DNA of 64,000 nt from Pseudomonas izuensis (GCF_009861505.1 NZ_WTFT01000011.1:62001-126000), one strand, 5' to 3'; shown: positions 8,688-19,631, numbered from the stretch's first letter. The notes: generated by a model not told the origin, from the letters alone. Translations and numbers: made by a program.

Positions 8688-9236
8688 ATGAATTCGCAAA
8701 GCATCATCGTCCCGAAAATCTCCACACTGCCGGTGCACGAGCCCCGGGCCCGGGCGATCGTGCGTTGGCTGGTGCGCAAAAACATCATCAAGGAAGAACT
8801 CACCACGTGCGGCCGCACGGGCAACCGCATGGCCCACGCCATCGGCGAAGGCGCGCGGGACGTGGTCCTGTACCCGGATGCCCTGCCGTTCGGCGAGCCG
8901 ATCAATGGCCTGGAGATCATCACCAAGCGCTGCATTTATACGCCGGCCAAGGGGTTTCTGGGCGAGGCGGGTTGCGCCGAGTGCCGCAAGGAAATCGGTG
9001 AGGCCCTGTTTGAAAGCCTGGAAGACTGGATGCCGGCGCGCACCGACAACTTCACCTGCCCCGAGTGCGGGCATGAAGATGACATCAACGGCTTTCTGTT
9101 CCTGCAGGAGTGCGGTTTCTCCAACCTGGGATTCATTTTCAACAATTGGGCGGAGGCCGGGTTCAAGCAGGCATTTCTCGATGAGTTTGCCGATTGGCTG
9201 GACCAGCCGGTGAGCTGGGTAAAAGTGGAACTGTAG
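8688..9236 (+). CDS. Zinc-ribbon protein of unknown function
   Basis: A 182-residue soluble protein I do not recognise functionally; relatives occur widely in Pseudomonas and are sometimes labelled as a sugar ABC transporter ATPase, but there is no Walker A, signature or Walker B motif here, so that label is not supported. Two CxxC pairs (Cys96/Cys99 in CAEC and Cys124/Cys127 in CPEC) form a probable zinc ribbon, with additional cysteines at 41, 82 and 142. The stop codon TAG (9234-9236) lies inside the start of the next REP element, so the final Leu-stop is encoded by repeat sequence. Confidence 0.75.
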   Translation: MNSQSIIVPKISTLPVHEPRARAIVRWLVRKNIIKEELTTCGRTGNRMAHAIGEGARDVVLYPDALPFGEPINGLEIITKRCIYTPAKGFLGEAGCAECRKEIGEALFESLEDWMPARTDNFTCPECGHEDDINGFLFLQECGFSNLGFIFNNWAEAGFKQAFLDEFADWLDQPVSWVKVEL

Positions 9237-9298
9237 GAGCAAGGCTTGCCCGCGATGGCGATCTCCAGGACGCCATCGCGGGCAAGCCTTGCTCCCAC
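9231..9298. repeat. REPIN overlapping a stop codon
   Basis: A short doublet: CTGTAGGAGCAAGGCTTGCC (9231-9250) and GGCAAGCCTTGCTCCCACCA at the right end, separated by about 28 bases containing the complementary ends CGCGATGGCG and CGCCATCGCG. Its first bases CTGTAG encode the last codon and stop of the zinc-ribbon gene. Confidence 0.88.
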
Positions 9299-9331
9299 CA
9301 AAACCTCCGTCGATCACTGCGTCGCTAATAG

Positions 9332-10879
<1,548 letters not shown>

Positions 10880-10905
10880 GCCTTCAAGCAAATCGTTAAG
10901 CAACC

Positions 10906-10926
10906 GGGGCTGTTTTATTCAGCCCC
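10906..10926 (+). promoter_or_regulatory. Intercistronic hairpin between guaB and guaA
   Basis: GGGGCTG (10906-10912) and CAGCCCC (10920-10926) enclose a 7-nt loop. No clean T run follows (GAGTTGTTTC), so it looks like a weak attenuator or an RNA-processing hairpin and not a full terminator. Confidence 0.5.
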
Positions 10927-10978
10927 GAGTTGTTTCTGAATCACGACTGTTACTGAATGACTTAGACGAGACTGAATC

Positions 10979-12556
10979 ATGGCCCTCGATATTCACGCTC
11001 ACCGCATCCTGATCCTCGACTTCGGTTCCCAGTACACCCAACTGATTGCCCGCCGCGTGCGTGAGATCGGTGTGTACTGCGAACTGCACCCGTTCGACAT
11101 GGATGACGAAGCGATTCGCGAATTCGCACCGAAGGGGATCATCCTCGCCGGCGGCCCCGAGTCCGTGCACGTGGCTGACAGCCCGCGCGCGCCGCAAGCC
11201 GTCTGGGACCTGGGCGTACCGGTCTTCGGTATCTGCTACGGCATGCAGACCATGGCCGAGCAACTGGGCGGCAAGGTTGAAGGCTCCGAGCTGCGTGAGT
11301 TCGGTTACGCCCGTGTCGACGTGGTCGGCAAGAGCCGCCTGCTGGACGGCATCGAAGACCACATCGACGCCGACGGCCTGTTCGGCCTCGACGTGTGGAT
11401 GAGCCACGGTGACAAGGTCACCAAAATGCCGTCTGACTTCCACATCCTGGCCAGCACCCCGAGCTGCCCGATCGCCGGCATGTTCAGCGACGAGCGTGCC
11501 TACTACGGCGTGCAGTTCCACCCGGAAGTGACCCACACCAAGCAGGGCGGCCGCATCCTGTCGCGCTTCATCCTCGACATCTGCGGCTGCGAAGCGCTGT
11601 GGACCCCGTCGAAGATTGCCGAAGACGCCATCGCTCAGGTGCGTGCCCAGGTCGGCACCGACAACGTGCTGCTTGGCCTATCCGGCGGTGTTGACTCTTC
11701 CGTGGTTGCCGCGCTGCTGCACAAGGCCATCGGCGACCAGCTGACCTGCGTCTTCGTCGACAACGGCCTGCTGCGCCTGCACGAAGGCGAGCAAGTGATG
11801 GCCATGTTCGCGGAGAACATGGGCGTCAAGGTCATCCGCGCCAACGCCGAGGACCAGTTCCTGAACAACCTGGCCGGCGAAGCTGACCCTGAGAAGAAGC
11901 GCAAGATCATCGGCCGTACCTTCATCGACGTGTTCGATGCCGAATCCTGCAAGCTGGACAACATCAAGTACCTGGCCCAGGGCACCATCTACCCGGACGT
12001 GATCGAGTCGGCTGGCGCGAAAAGCGGCAAGGCCCACGTGATCAAGTCGCACCACAACGTGGGCGGCCTGCCGGAAGAAATGAACCTCAAGCTGGTTGAA
12101 CCCCTGCGCGAGCTGTTCAAGGACGAAGTCCGTCGTCTGGGCCTGGAACTGGGCCTGCCGTACGACATGGTCTACCGTCACCCGTTCCCGGGTCCGGGCC
12201 TGGGCGTGCGGATCCTCGGTGAAGTGAAGAAGGAATACGCCGACCTGCTGCGTCGCGCCGACCACATCTTCATCGAAGAACTGCGCAAGGCCGACTGGTA
12301 CCACAAGGTCAGCCAGGCGTTCGTGGTGTTCCAGCCAGTGAAATCGGTGGGCGTGGTCGGTGATGGCCGTCGCTACGCCTGGGTCGTGGCCCTGCGTGCC
12401 GTGGAAACCATCGACTTCATGACCGCGCGTTGGGCACACCTGCCTTACGAACTGCTGGAAACCGTTTCCGGCCGCATCATCAATGAAATCGAAGGCATCT
12501 CCCGCGTCACTTACGACGTGTCGAGCAAGCCGCCGGCGACCATTGAGTGGGAGTGA
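10979..12556 (+). CDS. guaA: GMP synthase (glutamine-hydrolysing)
   Basis: A 525-residue two-domain enzyme that aminates XMP to GMP using glutamine and ATP. The N-terminal amidotransferase domain has the cysteine in [10 protein letters not shown] and His/Glu in GVQFHPEV. The ATP-pyrophosphatase domain has the PP-loop LSGGVDSSV. The C-terminal dimerisation domain ends [17 protein letters not shown] as in other bacteria. It lies downstream of guaB and is closed by a strong terminator, so the pair forms an operon. Confidence 0.98.
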   Translation: MALDIHAHRILILDFGSQYTQLIARRVREIGVYCELHPFDMDDEAIREFAPKGIILAGGPESVHVADSPRAPQAVWDLGVPVFGICYGMQTMAEQLGGKVEGSELREFGYARVDVVGKSRLLDGIEDHIDADGLFGLDVWMSHGDKVTKMPSDFHILASTPSCPIAGMFSDERAYYGVQFHPEVTHTKQGGRILSRFILDICGCEALWTPSKIAEDAIAQVRAQVGTDNVLLGLSGGVDSSVVAALLHKAIGDQLTCVFVDNGLLRLHEGEQVMAMFAENMGVKVIRANAEDQFLNNLAGEADPEKKRKIIGRTFIDVFDAESCKLDNIKYLAQGTIYPDVIESAGAKSGKAHVIKSHHNVGGLPEEMNLKLVEPLRELFKDEVRRLGLELGLPYDMVYRHPFPGPGLGVRILGEVKKEYADLLRRADHIFIEELRKADWYHKVSQAFVVFQPVKSVGVVGDGRRYAWVVALRAVETIDFMTARWAHLPYELLETVSGRIINEIEGISRVTYDVSSKPPATIEWE

Positions 12557-12574
12557 CCCCTCTTCGCTATACAC

Positions 12575-12606
12575 AAAAGCCCGCGTGAAAGCGGGCTTTT
12601 GTTTTT
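12575..12606 (+). terminator. Rho-independent terminator of guaBA
   Basis: A perfect 10-bp stem (AAAAGCCCGC at 12575-12584 and its complement at 12591-12600), a 6-nt loop GTGAAA, then GTTTTT. It starts 19 bases after the guaA stop. Confidence 0.92.
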
Positions 12607-12700
12607 GTCGCGGTACAGGAACTGAATTTTAAGGTTCGGGCTTTGGGTAACCGTCCGGGCAACCGCCGCGCCAATCGTATGAAAGTGTTGGTGCATGAGT

Positions 12701-12727
12701 CCATCGCCAGCAAGCTGGGTCCTACAG
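12701..12727. repeat. Decayed single REP
   Basis: CCATCGCCAGCAAGCTGGGT followed by CCTACAG resembles one arm of the GAGCTGGCTTGCCAGC family with several changes. The rest of the 200-base gap between guaA and the phosphoesterase gene holds only the guaBA terminator and unremarkable sequence. Confidence 0.45.
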
Positions 12728-12768
12728 TTTTCCCCGGAATTGCGTGAAGAACCTTTTTTAAGGTTTAT

Positions 12769-14469
12769 TCAGACCGGAAACTGCAAGGCGTTGGTCAGGT
12801 CGCCCATCGGCGCCTGGCCTCGGGTGATCATCGCGTCATCGCGCTGCTTCAGACCCTCGAGTTTTTCCAATTGGAACACCCGGGTAATCAGCCGCAGGAT
12901 CGACGCGGTGTCATACACCGTGTGATCGACCGCGCCTTTGCGTGAAAACGGCGACACCACCAGCGCCGGCACCCGCGAGCCCGGGCCCCAGCGATCTCCC
13001 TTGGGTGGGGCGACGTGGTCCCACCAGCCACCGTTCTCGTCGACGGTCACCACCACCACCATGTTTTTCCACTGTGGACTTTGTTGCAGCACTTTAAGCG
13101 CGCGAACGATATGTCGGTCACCCGACGCCACGTCGGCATAACCGGCGTGCATGTTCAGGTTGCCCTGGGGTTTGTAGAAACTCACCGCCGGCAGCTTGCC
13201 CGCCTCGGCGTCGGCAAAGAACTTGTTCGTGCTGGATTCGTCCCCCAGGCCGCCATCGCGTAGGCGCTTGTTACGTTCCTCCGGGTTTTCCGGGCCTTGG
13301 CGTTTGAAATAGTTGAACGGCTGGTGGTGGTACTGAAAGTTCGGGATTTTCGGAATGCCTCCCGAATCCTTGTACTGCTCCAGCGTCGCCTGCCAGGCCC
13401 CCGCGTACCAGGCCCAATCGATGTTCTTCTTCGACAGCTTGTCGCCGATGTGCTCGTGGGTCTGCGGAACCAGGACGTTCGGCAGATCGGGTTTGGAGTA
13501 GTCCGGATGGTCCGGGTCGCGTATCCACGTCGGCCAGTAGGGCGGGGCGAGGGTGTTGACCCCGTAGCCATCGGGCGTCAGCGCGCTGGGGCCGAACTGC
13601 GGCGGACCGGTCATGGCGCTGGCCGGCGAGGACTCCAGCGGTTTGAGGCGTGGGTCAGCCGGGTCGTTGCTTTGCAGCGCGGCAATTTGTGATTTTGCAA
13701 CCGAATTGGCCGCGTCCGGATAAAACGGTGCGGTGGCGCTGATTAGGTATTGGTGGTTAAGAAATGAACCACCGAAAGCGCCCTGGAAGAAGTTGTCGCA
13801 CAGCACGAAATCCCGGGCAATGTCCCACAGGCGCAGGGAATATCGGCTCTGGGCATAGTGGCCCATGGTCAAGCCTCCGGAATCGGCCCAGGCGACAAAG
13901 CCGTCGTTCTTGCCGCCGTTGATCTGCATCTGGTTTTGGTAGAACACGTGCCACAGATCGCGGGTCACCAGACCGAACGGCAAATCTTCCGCGTTCGGGC
14001 CTTTGAGGGCGAAGGGCGCGTTGGGCAGGTTTTCCTGAAACTGGATGGCGTTGGGATAAGTCACGCCATCGAGGGTTTGCGGACCGATCTGCAAGACACC
14101 GCCCCACACCGGCGGCAAGGTTTGCAACAGGCTGCCATCGCGGTCGCGCTGCTGATAATCGGCAGGCTGGAGCGCTGATAGCGGTTTCTCGACCCCGGGA
14201 AAATCGCCAAAGAGGTTATTGAAGCTGCGGTTTTCGGCGTAGATCACCACCACGGTTTTCACCTGGTCGTGCAGGGCTTTGTCGAGTTCTGCGGCCGATA
14301 GCGGACGATCAGGCGTGTCGCCTGGCGCATTGTCCTGATTGCCGTAGGCAGTGAGGGCTGCGCCGGCGCCGAGTACCGCGACGCCACCGAGAAAACGGCG
14401 GCGACTGGTGTCGGTGGGGTGGTCGGATTCGGCTGAGGATGGGTCTATAACGTCTGTTTCGTCGCTCAT
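12769..14469 (-). CDS. AcpA-like acid phosphatase / phospholipase C superfamily phosphoesterase, Tat-exported
   Basis: A 566-residue protein with an unusually long N-region before a Tat motif (SRRRFLGG at about 23-30) and a hydrophobic segment, so it is probably exported folded. The domain belongs to the phosphoesterase family of AcpA and bacterial phospholipases C: AENRSFNNLFG (metal-binding Glu-Asn), DSGGLTMGHY (candidate nucleophile region), and VTVDENGGWWDHVAPP (metal-binding Asp/Glu/His). AcpA of Francisella hydrolyses many phosphomonoesters, whereas related enzymes cleave phospholipids; sequence alone does not separate these. It is monocistronic and converges with guaA. Confidence 0.85.
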   Translation of the reverse strand: MSDETDVIDPSSAESDHPTDTSRRRFLGGVAVLGAGAALTAYGNQDNAPGDTPDRPLSAAELDKALHDQVKTVVVIYAENRSFNNLFGDFPGVEKPLSALQPADYQQRDRDGSLLQTLPPVWGGVLQIGPQTLDGVTYPNAIQFQENLPNAPFALKGPNAEDLPFGLVTRDLWHVFYQNQMQINGGKNDGFVAWADSGGLTMGHYAQSRYSLRLWDIARDFVLCDNFFQGAFGGSFLNHQYLISATAPFYPDAANSVAKSQIAALQSNDPADPRLKPLESSPASAMTGPPQFGPSALTPDGYGVNTLAPPYWPTWIRDPDHPDYSKPDLPNVLVPQTHEHIGDKLSKKNIDWAWYAGAWQATLEQYKDSGGIPKIPNFQYHHQPFNYFKRQGPENPEERNKRLRDGGLGDESSTNKFFADAEAGKLPAVSFYKPQGNLNMHAGYADVASGDRHIVRALKVLQQSPQWKNMVVVVTVDENGGWWDHVAPPKGDRWGPGSRVPALVVSPFSRKGAVDHTVYDTASILRLITRVFQLEKLEGLKQRDDAMITRGQAPMGDLTNALQFPV

Positions 14470-14562
14470 GTCGAATCCCCTGGCTAGGTAGAGTTGTTTC
14501 TACATGTTTCGGCCGGACGCTAGCAAGGGATTGTGACAGAGGGGTGACAGCTCGCCTTTCAA

Positions 14563-14691
14563 GTGTAGGAGCGAGCCTGCTCGCGAAAGCGGTATGTCAG
14601 TCACATTCATTGCGGATGTGCTGCCGTCTTCGCGGGCAAGCCCGCTCCCACAGGTTTGGCGTGGTCTCTGTAGGCGCTGGCTTGCCAGCGA
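14563..14691. repeat. Cluster of three single REPs of different families
   Basis: Three arms lie in a row: GTGTAGGAGCGAGCCTGCTC (14563-14582), CGCGGGCAAGCCCGCTCCCA (14631-14650) and CTGTAGGCGCTGGCTTGCCA (14668-14687). Each belongs to a different core type. The remaining gap to the toxin-like gene (14692-14851) has a small hairpin (CAAGCC/GGCTTG, about 14820-14837) and nothing else I can name. Confidence 0.8.
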
Positions 14692-14851
14692 AAGCGACGG
14701 GTCAGACACATCCATGGCGGCTATCAGCCCAGTTCGGATATGGGTAGGCTCGGGTTATCGGCCATTCTTGATTGGGACGTTTACTTGCTCGTTGGTAATA
14801 GAGTGGGAATGATCCCGCACAAGCCTTGATGGCTTGAGCGCTGGCAGTACA

Positions 14852-14893
14852 AAAGGCCGTGTGAAACGCTGTTTCACACGGCCTTTGTGTTTT
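14852..14893. terminator. Strong bidirectional terminator hairpin after the toxin-like gene
   Basis: A perfect 16-bp stem (14852-14867 with 14871-14886) and a 3-nt loop. It is followed by GTGTTTTT on the + strand, and on the minus strand the stem ends in four U. It sits 32 bases downstream of the minus-strand stop at 14918. Confidence 0.85.
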
Positions 14894-14917
14894 TGGATAA
14901 AAAGTATGGGGGGCGTA

Positions 14918-17900
14918 CTAGGTTGGGATGCGGCTCTGCAAGCGCATGCCCAGATCATTATTCAGAGCCCGCGATAACGCTTTCACGCTGGCGTAGGGAA
15001 CTCCGCTGATCGTAGTCCAGGAAGGACGGACAATGCGGTAGCTGCCATCCGCCAGTTGCTCGACGACGGTTCGTACAAGTACTCCACCCTGGTTTCGGTG
15101 AACCAGGGTGTAGGCACCCTCCGACTTTTCGAACAAGTACATTCCCTGTCGAAAAAGCAGATTGCCTGTTTGCAATGGCGTCCGGTTGACCAGCGGCGCT
15201 TCCACTTGCAGGCGCAGGTCAGCGTGAAGGGTGTCGTATGCCCCTCGATAGGGATGTGCCTGTGGCGCTAAAGCATTTTGAATAAAGGGGCCGCGATCTA
15301 TTTCGATACCCGGGTCAACCGCAATACCCTGTCCTTCTCCGGGATCGACCTCTTCGATGCGCAAGCCAATACCGCCTTCCAGTTCACTGAGACCTGCAAG
15401 CCCTCTGAACGTGTTGGTATTCTCGACCCCGGTCAACAATACCCATTTACCGTGGGGGTTCAGCGTTTTGTCCGAGAACAGGATGTCGCTAGTCAAACTG
15501 TTGGCCATCATCTGCTCTTCCACTGGTGTACTGGCGACCGGTTTTCTATAGCTGGCTGCGCAATCGGTCGCCTGAATACGAATGCCGTTTTGTCTGGCAG
15601 CCTTTACCAGTTCCAGTTCATTGAATCGTTCGGCGGGGTCAGTGCCGAGTTGGCTTAGGTACTCCTGCAGATCCTCGGACATGACGCCCGTCTGGAAGTA
15701 GTCATTCAGATCCGCTTGGGCAAAATCGATGAGCAGGCGACGCATGTAGAGGGTCTTGACACCTTGTTCGGCAAAGGCCGGCATGTTCTCGATCATCAAG
15801 CGCATGCTGGAGATGCGGTCCAGTGTTTCACCGATGACAAGTCCGGGGGCCGCCTTGAAAGTCCGCTCGATCAGTGCCCCGAACGTGGTGGAGGTGTCCA
15901 CGGCCGGAATGCTCGGACGAGGTGGCAGATCGGCCCACGAGAGGTCTTGATAAAAGCGTCTGGCGGACGTCAGGAGCATCCGGGCTTTCTCGGTAAAGTG
16001 CAGTGCGTATCGGTCCGGGGCAATCAATGCTCCGCCGGGACCGATATGAAACTGGACGTGTGTTTCGCGAAGTTCCATTGCCCATCGTCTAAGCCCCGCC
16101 CTGGCGTGCGGCTCAACATCATAGGGCGATGTGACCAGTCGCGGAGCTGTTGATGTCGAGGGTAGCGGCTCGGGCACTTCAATTTCCGCCTCTGGTTGGC
16201 CGGTGCCGTCGGGTGCCGGTTCCTGCTCCGCCATTTCCAGTTCAACCGTGCACTCTTTGCCCATGCATTGCCCACCCGCCTTCAAACCGAGCTTCGGCAT
16301 GCGCACCCACTGGCCTTCGGAGTTCAAGCGTATGGGCAAGGAATGGATGAACTGATTCGGTCTGGCCGGATCGACAATCGCCCAATAGCCACCACCCTGT
16401 GAGTCGGGGAAGTAGCGCACATAGTAGGGGATGTCGTTCATTAAAACGGCATAGGGTGGATCGGAGTCGAGCCGGTAAATGCCCTGGAATTTTCCAGGTT
16501 CGGTGATCAGCGCTCCGTCGTCGACTATTTCATTGCATTGATATTCCTGCGGTATTCCCCACGGCTGACCCGCTTCAAACGGCGTGGGGCGCAACTCTCC
16601 AACAGGCGGCAATGCTTCCTCTGGTTCATCGGGGATGGGGGCCGGTTCCTCCTCTGGGTCTATAACGTGCGATAGCTCATCCATTTCAGCGGCTTCGGCG
16701 GCGTCCACCTCTGCACCCACTTGCGCCATCGACCCGACGCCTTTCAAGAAGGGAAGATTAAACAGTGTGTCGATAGCGCTGAAGATCGCACCGATAACGC
16801 CTTGCTTGCGTTCGGCCGCGGTCTTGGCATTAACGGCCTGATCGATGTTGAGCCCCATGTTGGCCAAGCTGGCACCGATCACCGGCAACGCCACCGGCCA
16901 GCCAACGGCTGCCATCGGGCCGAACACTTTCAGGCCCGCACTCAAATAACCGATCCATAATTTCTTGCGCAGGTCGCCATTGGAGGTCAGCGACAGGTCC
17001 GCTTCGGCGAACATCGCTGATCGGGTCGAATCGCGCAACCAGCTGAAGGCATCGCCCGTCACGCTCTGGTTTTTCTGGTTGATCAGGTGATGGTCGGCAC
17101 GACCCCAGGTGGCGACCAGCCGGTTCATCAGGTCGGTGATGTTTTCGGTGATGGTTTGACGGTCGGCCAGTGTGAAATGGTTCATGAATGCCCCGTGAGG
17201 TGCTTCATGGTTCATCCTGATCAACGCCCACCAATGCATCTCCAGGGGCGTTTCGCAGACGTGAAAGGCCTCGGACTCGCCCGGTACATAAAGGATCTGC
17301 CGGCTCTTGGAGTCGATGATGCGCAGGATGTCGGTGGTCACGTGCCCGTCAATGTCCAGAGCGCAAACCCGCAGTCCAGGCGTTGCAGAGGTTTCGCGTT
17401 GCAGCATTTTCAGGCTGACCGGCCACGTTAGTGGGCCGATGACGGCGTTAGCCGTCGTTTGAAAATCTTCATCAGTCAGTTTCCCGCTATCCCGTGCTTC
17501 GACAGCCTTGCTCAGAAAGTTGCACTTGGCCAGGGTACGGAACTCACTGGAATAGTCGTCCCAGAACCTTTGCAGTTTTTTGCGATAGAGGTCACTGAAG
17601 TCGATGCTCCAGAAGTCTTTCAATACTTCATTGCCATGCAAGCGCACTTCGTTGCTTGCATCGAAATTTTTTTCATTCGGCCCTGCGAAGTAGAAACCAC
17701 CGTAAAGGTCCAGCAGGTCGGCATTGTCCTGATCGGTGGCGCGGAATCGGTGAATGACCAATTGGGTCAGGGTCAGGGACTCATAGGGCTTCTCGTCGTA
17801 ATGTTGCCAACCGGTGAACGACGACCCCAGGCTTTGGGCGGTCTTGAACCGGTGGAACCAGACCTTGTCAGGGTCGAGTTCGAAGATGCCGTGTTGGACC

Positions 17901-18031
17901 AGCAGATTCGCGGCAACCTCATGGGCCGTGTCTTGCAAACTGGGGCAGGCCTCGACCACATGGGCGGCGATGACCTTGAGGGCAGCTTTGTCCGCCGCGT
18001 TGGCCAGTGGGCGGGTTTCAATCGGGTTCAT
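14918..18031 (-). CDS. Large toxin-like protein: dermonecrotic-toxin N-terminal domain plus degenerate membrane-targeted effector (ChaN/EreA-like) domain
   Basis: A 1037-residue protein without a signal peptide. Residues 1-440 resemble the DUF6543 dermonecrotic-toxin region of Pseudomonas toxins (FELDPDKVWFHRFKT, then a hydrophobic helical stretch at 360-430). Residues 450-480 and 600-625 are Pro/Glu-rich linkers. Residues 715-910 match the membrane-targeted effector domain in the ChaN/EreA/TIKI-like superfamily (VKTLYM, GIRIQATDCAASYR, LEGGIGLR). As I recall that family, active members have GExH, EH and GNSH motifs; here the corresponding positions read GETL (734-737), RR (764-765) and GVEN (868-871), so the metal-binding histidines appear lost. 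The role is presumably contact or insect toxicity, or interference with a host, but that is inference. The gene stands alone, divergent from the multicopper oxidase. Confidence 0.75.
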   Translation of the reverse strand: MNPIETRPLANAADKAALKVIAAHVVEACPSLQDTAHEVAANLLVQHGIFELDPDKVWFHRFKTAQSLGSSFTGWQHYDEKPYESLTLTQLVIHRFRATDQDNADLLDLYGGFYFAGPNEKNFDASNEVRLHGNEVLKDFWSIDFSDLYRKKLQRFWDDYSSEFRTLAKCNFLSKAVEARDSGKLTDEDFQTTANAVIGPLTWPVSLKMLQRETSATPGLRVCALDIDGHVTTDILRIIDSKSRQILYVPGESEAFHVCETPLEMHWWALIRMNHEAPHGAFMNHFTLADRQTITENITDLMNRLVATWGRADHHLINQKNQSVTGDAFSWLRDSTRSAMFAEADLSLTSNGDLRKKLWIGYLSAGLKVFGPMAAVGWPVALPVIGASLANMGLNIDQAVNAKTAAERKQGVIGAIFSAIDTLFNLPFLKGVGSMAQVGAEVDAAEAAEMDELSHVIDPEEEPAPIPDEPEEALPPVGELRPTPFEAGQPWGIPQEYQCNEIVDDGALITEPGKFQGIYRLDSDPPYAVLMNDIPYYVRYFPDSQGGGYWAIVDPARPNQFIHSLPIRLNSEGQWVRMPKLGLKAGGQCMGKECTVELEMAEQEPAPDGTGQPEAEIEVPEPLPSTSTAPRLVTSPYDVEPHARAGLRRWAMELRETHVQFHIGPGGALIAPDRYALHFTEKARMLLTSARRFYQDLSWADLPPRPSIPAVDTSTTFGALIERTFKAAPGLVIGETLDRISSMRLMIENMPAFAEQGVKTLYMRRLLIDFAQADLNDYFQTGVMSEDLQEYLSQLGTDPAERFNELELVKAARQNGIRIQATDCAASYRKPVASTPVEEQMMANSLTSDILFSDKTLNPHGKWVLLTGVENTNTFRGLAGLSELEGGIGLRIEEVDPGEGQGIAVDPGIEIDRGPFIQNALAPQAHPYRGAYDTLHADLRLQVEAPLVNRTPLQTGNLLFRQGMYLFEKSEGAYTLVHRNQGGVLVRTVVEQLADGSYRIVRPSWTTISGVPYASVKALSRALNNDLGMRLQSRIPT

Positions 18032-18254
18032 GGGCTCTCTTTCCTTGAGAAATGGGGTGGGAGGCGAGGATGCCCCGTTCGCTCAAGGAAGGTGCACTGC
18101 ATAGGTAGCGCCCGATTCGATTCGATGTCGTGTAGCGACCCACCTGAGTGTGACCATCCGCCGCGCTGCCCTTACTGTTTCTCAACCGCAGGTGTATCGT
18201 ATTCGCCTTTTGCAGGCCCGGTGCCTGTTGCTGATTCGTGAGGTAGTTGAGTTC

Positions 18255-19631
18255 ATGTCCTTTACCCGTCGCCAAATTCTCGGTGGCCTGGCCGGTCTTG
18301 TTGTCGTTGGTGTCGGAGCGGGGGGCGCGTCGCGTTACTGGCTGGGCAAGAGGGCTGATGCCGATGCGGGGCACGACTATGAACTGATTGCCGCACCGCT
18401 GGACGTCGAGTTGGTGGCCGGGCACAAAACTGAAGCCTGGGCGTTCGGCCCGTCGGCGCCGGGGACCGAGTTGCGGGTGCGCCAGGGCGAGTGGCTGCGG
18501 GTACGGTTCATCAACCACCTGCCGGTGGCGACCACCATCCACTGGCACGGCATTCGCCTGCCGCTGGAAATGGATGGCGTGCCTTACGTCTCGCAATTGC
18601 CGGTGCTGCCGGGTGAGTACTTCGACTATAAATTCCGCGTGCCGGATGCCGGCAGCTTTTGGTATCACCCCCACGTGAACAGCAGCGAAGAGCTTGGTCG
18701 TGGTCTGGTGGGGCCGCTGATTGTCGAAGAGCGCGAACCGACCGGTTTCAAGTACGAAAAGACCTTGAGCCTCAAGAGCTGGCATGTCGACGACGTGGGC
18801 AACTTCGTCGAATTCAGTATTCCCCGGGAAGCGGCCCGTGGTGGTACGGCGGGGCGTCTGGCGACGATCAACGGCGTGGCGCAAGCGGTCATCGAATTGC
18901 CAGCCGGGCAGATTACCCGCGTGCGCCTGCTCAATCTCGACAGCACGCTGACCTACCGTCTCAACATTCCCGGCGTTGAAGCGCAGATCTATGCCATTGA
19001 CGGCAACCCCATCGAGCCACGGCCTTTGGGCAAGGAATACTGGCTAGGACCCGGCATGCGTATTTGCCTGGCGATCAAGGCCCCGCCGGCGGGCGAAGAG
19101 TTGTCCCTGCGCAACGGTCCGGTACGCCTGGGCACGTTGCGTTCGGTGGCCAACAGTGACGTGCCGAGCGAGTGGCCACCCGCACTGCCCGCCAACCCGG
19201 TGGCCGAACCGGACCTGGCCAATGCCGAGAAACTCAACTTCAATTTCGAATGGGTGGGCTCGGTGTCGGTCAACGTCGACAACGGCAAGCCGCCGAGCCT
19301 GTGGCAGATCAACGGCAAGGCCTGGGACATCACCGACAAAACCTGCGCCGACCGCCCGATTGCCAAGCTCGAGAAGGGCAAGAGCTACATTTTCGAATTG
19401 AAGAACATGACTCAGTACCAGCACCCGGTTCACCTGCACGGCATGAGCTTCAAGGTCATCGCCTCGAACCGGCACAAGATCATTCCCTATTTCACCGACA
19501 CTTACCTGCTGGGCAAGAACGAGCGTGCGCAAGTGGCGCTGGTGGCGGATAACCCGGGTGTGTGGATGTTCCACTGCCACGTGATCGACCACATGGAAAC
19601 CGGCCTGATGGCCGCCATCGAGGTGGCATGA
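18255..19631 (+). CDS. Multicopper oxidase, Tat-exported
   Basis: A 458-residue periplasmic oxidase. The N-terminus MSFTRRQILGGLAGLVVVG is a Tat signal. All copper motifs are present: HWHG (96-99), WYHPHV (137-141), HPVHLHGMSF and HCHVIDHMETGLM at the C-terminus (type 1, 2 and 3 sites). It couples one-electron oxidation of a substrate to oxygen reduction; without a Met-rich insert it is not an obvious CueO, so the substrate is unknown. I chose ATG 18255 because the 35 upstream codons carry no conserved features and would bury the Tat signal. The stop overlaps the tadA start by four bases. A multicopper oxidase next to tadA and guaA is also found in P. aeruginosa. Confidence 0.9.
   Translation: MSFTRRQILGGLAGLVVVGVGAGGASRYWLGKRADADAGHDYELIAAPLDVELVAGHKTEAWAFGPSAPGTELRVRQGEWLRVRFINHLPVATTIHWHGIRLPLEMDGVPYVSQLPVLPGEYFDYKFRVPDAGSFWYHPHVNSSEELGRGLVGPLIVEEREPTGFKYEKTLSLKSWHVDDVGNFVEFSIPREAARGGTAGRLATINGVAQAVIELPAGQITRVRLLNLDSTLTYRLNIPGVEAQIYAIDGNPIEPRPLGKEYWLGPGMRICLAIKAPPAGEELSLRNGPVRLGTLRSVANSDVPSEWPPALPANPVAEPDLANAEKLNFNFEWVGSVSVNVDNGKPPSLWQINGKAWDITDKTCADRPIAKLEKGKSYIFELKNMTQYQHPVHLHGMSFKVIASNRHKIIPYFTDTYLLGKNERAQVALVADNPGVWMFHCHVIDHMETGLMAAIEVA

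Noticed and set aside
10906..10926. Full terminator between guaB and guaA
   Set aside because: The hairpin is only 7 bp and is not followed by a T run, so the genes are kept as one operon.
14563..14691. CRISPR-like array from repeated short palindromes
   Set aside because: The repeats are REPs of different families, inverted and irregularly spaced, with no cas gene in the window.
14918..18031. Toxin-antitoxin or contact-inhibition module around the large toxin-like gene
   Set aside because: No immunity-sized gene, secretion partner or VgrG/PAAR gene is adjacent; it is bounded by a terminator and a divergent oxidase gene.
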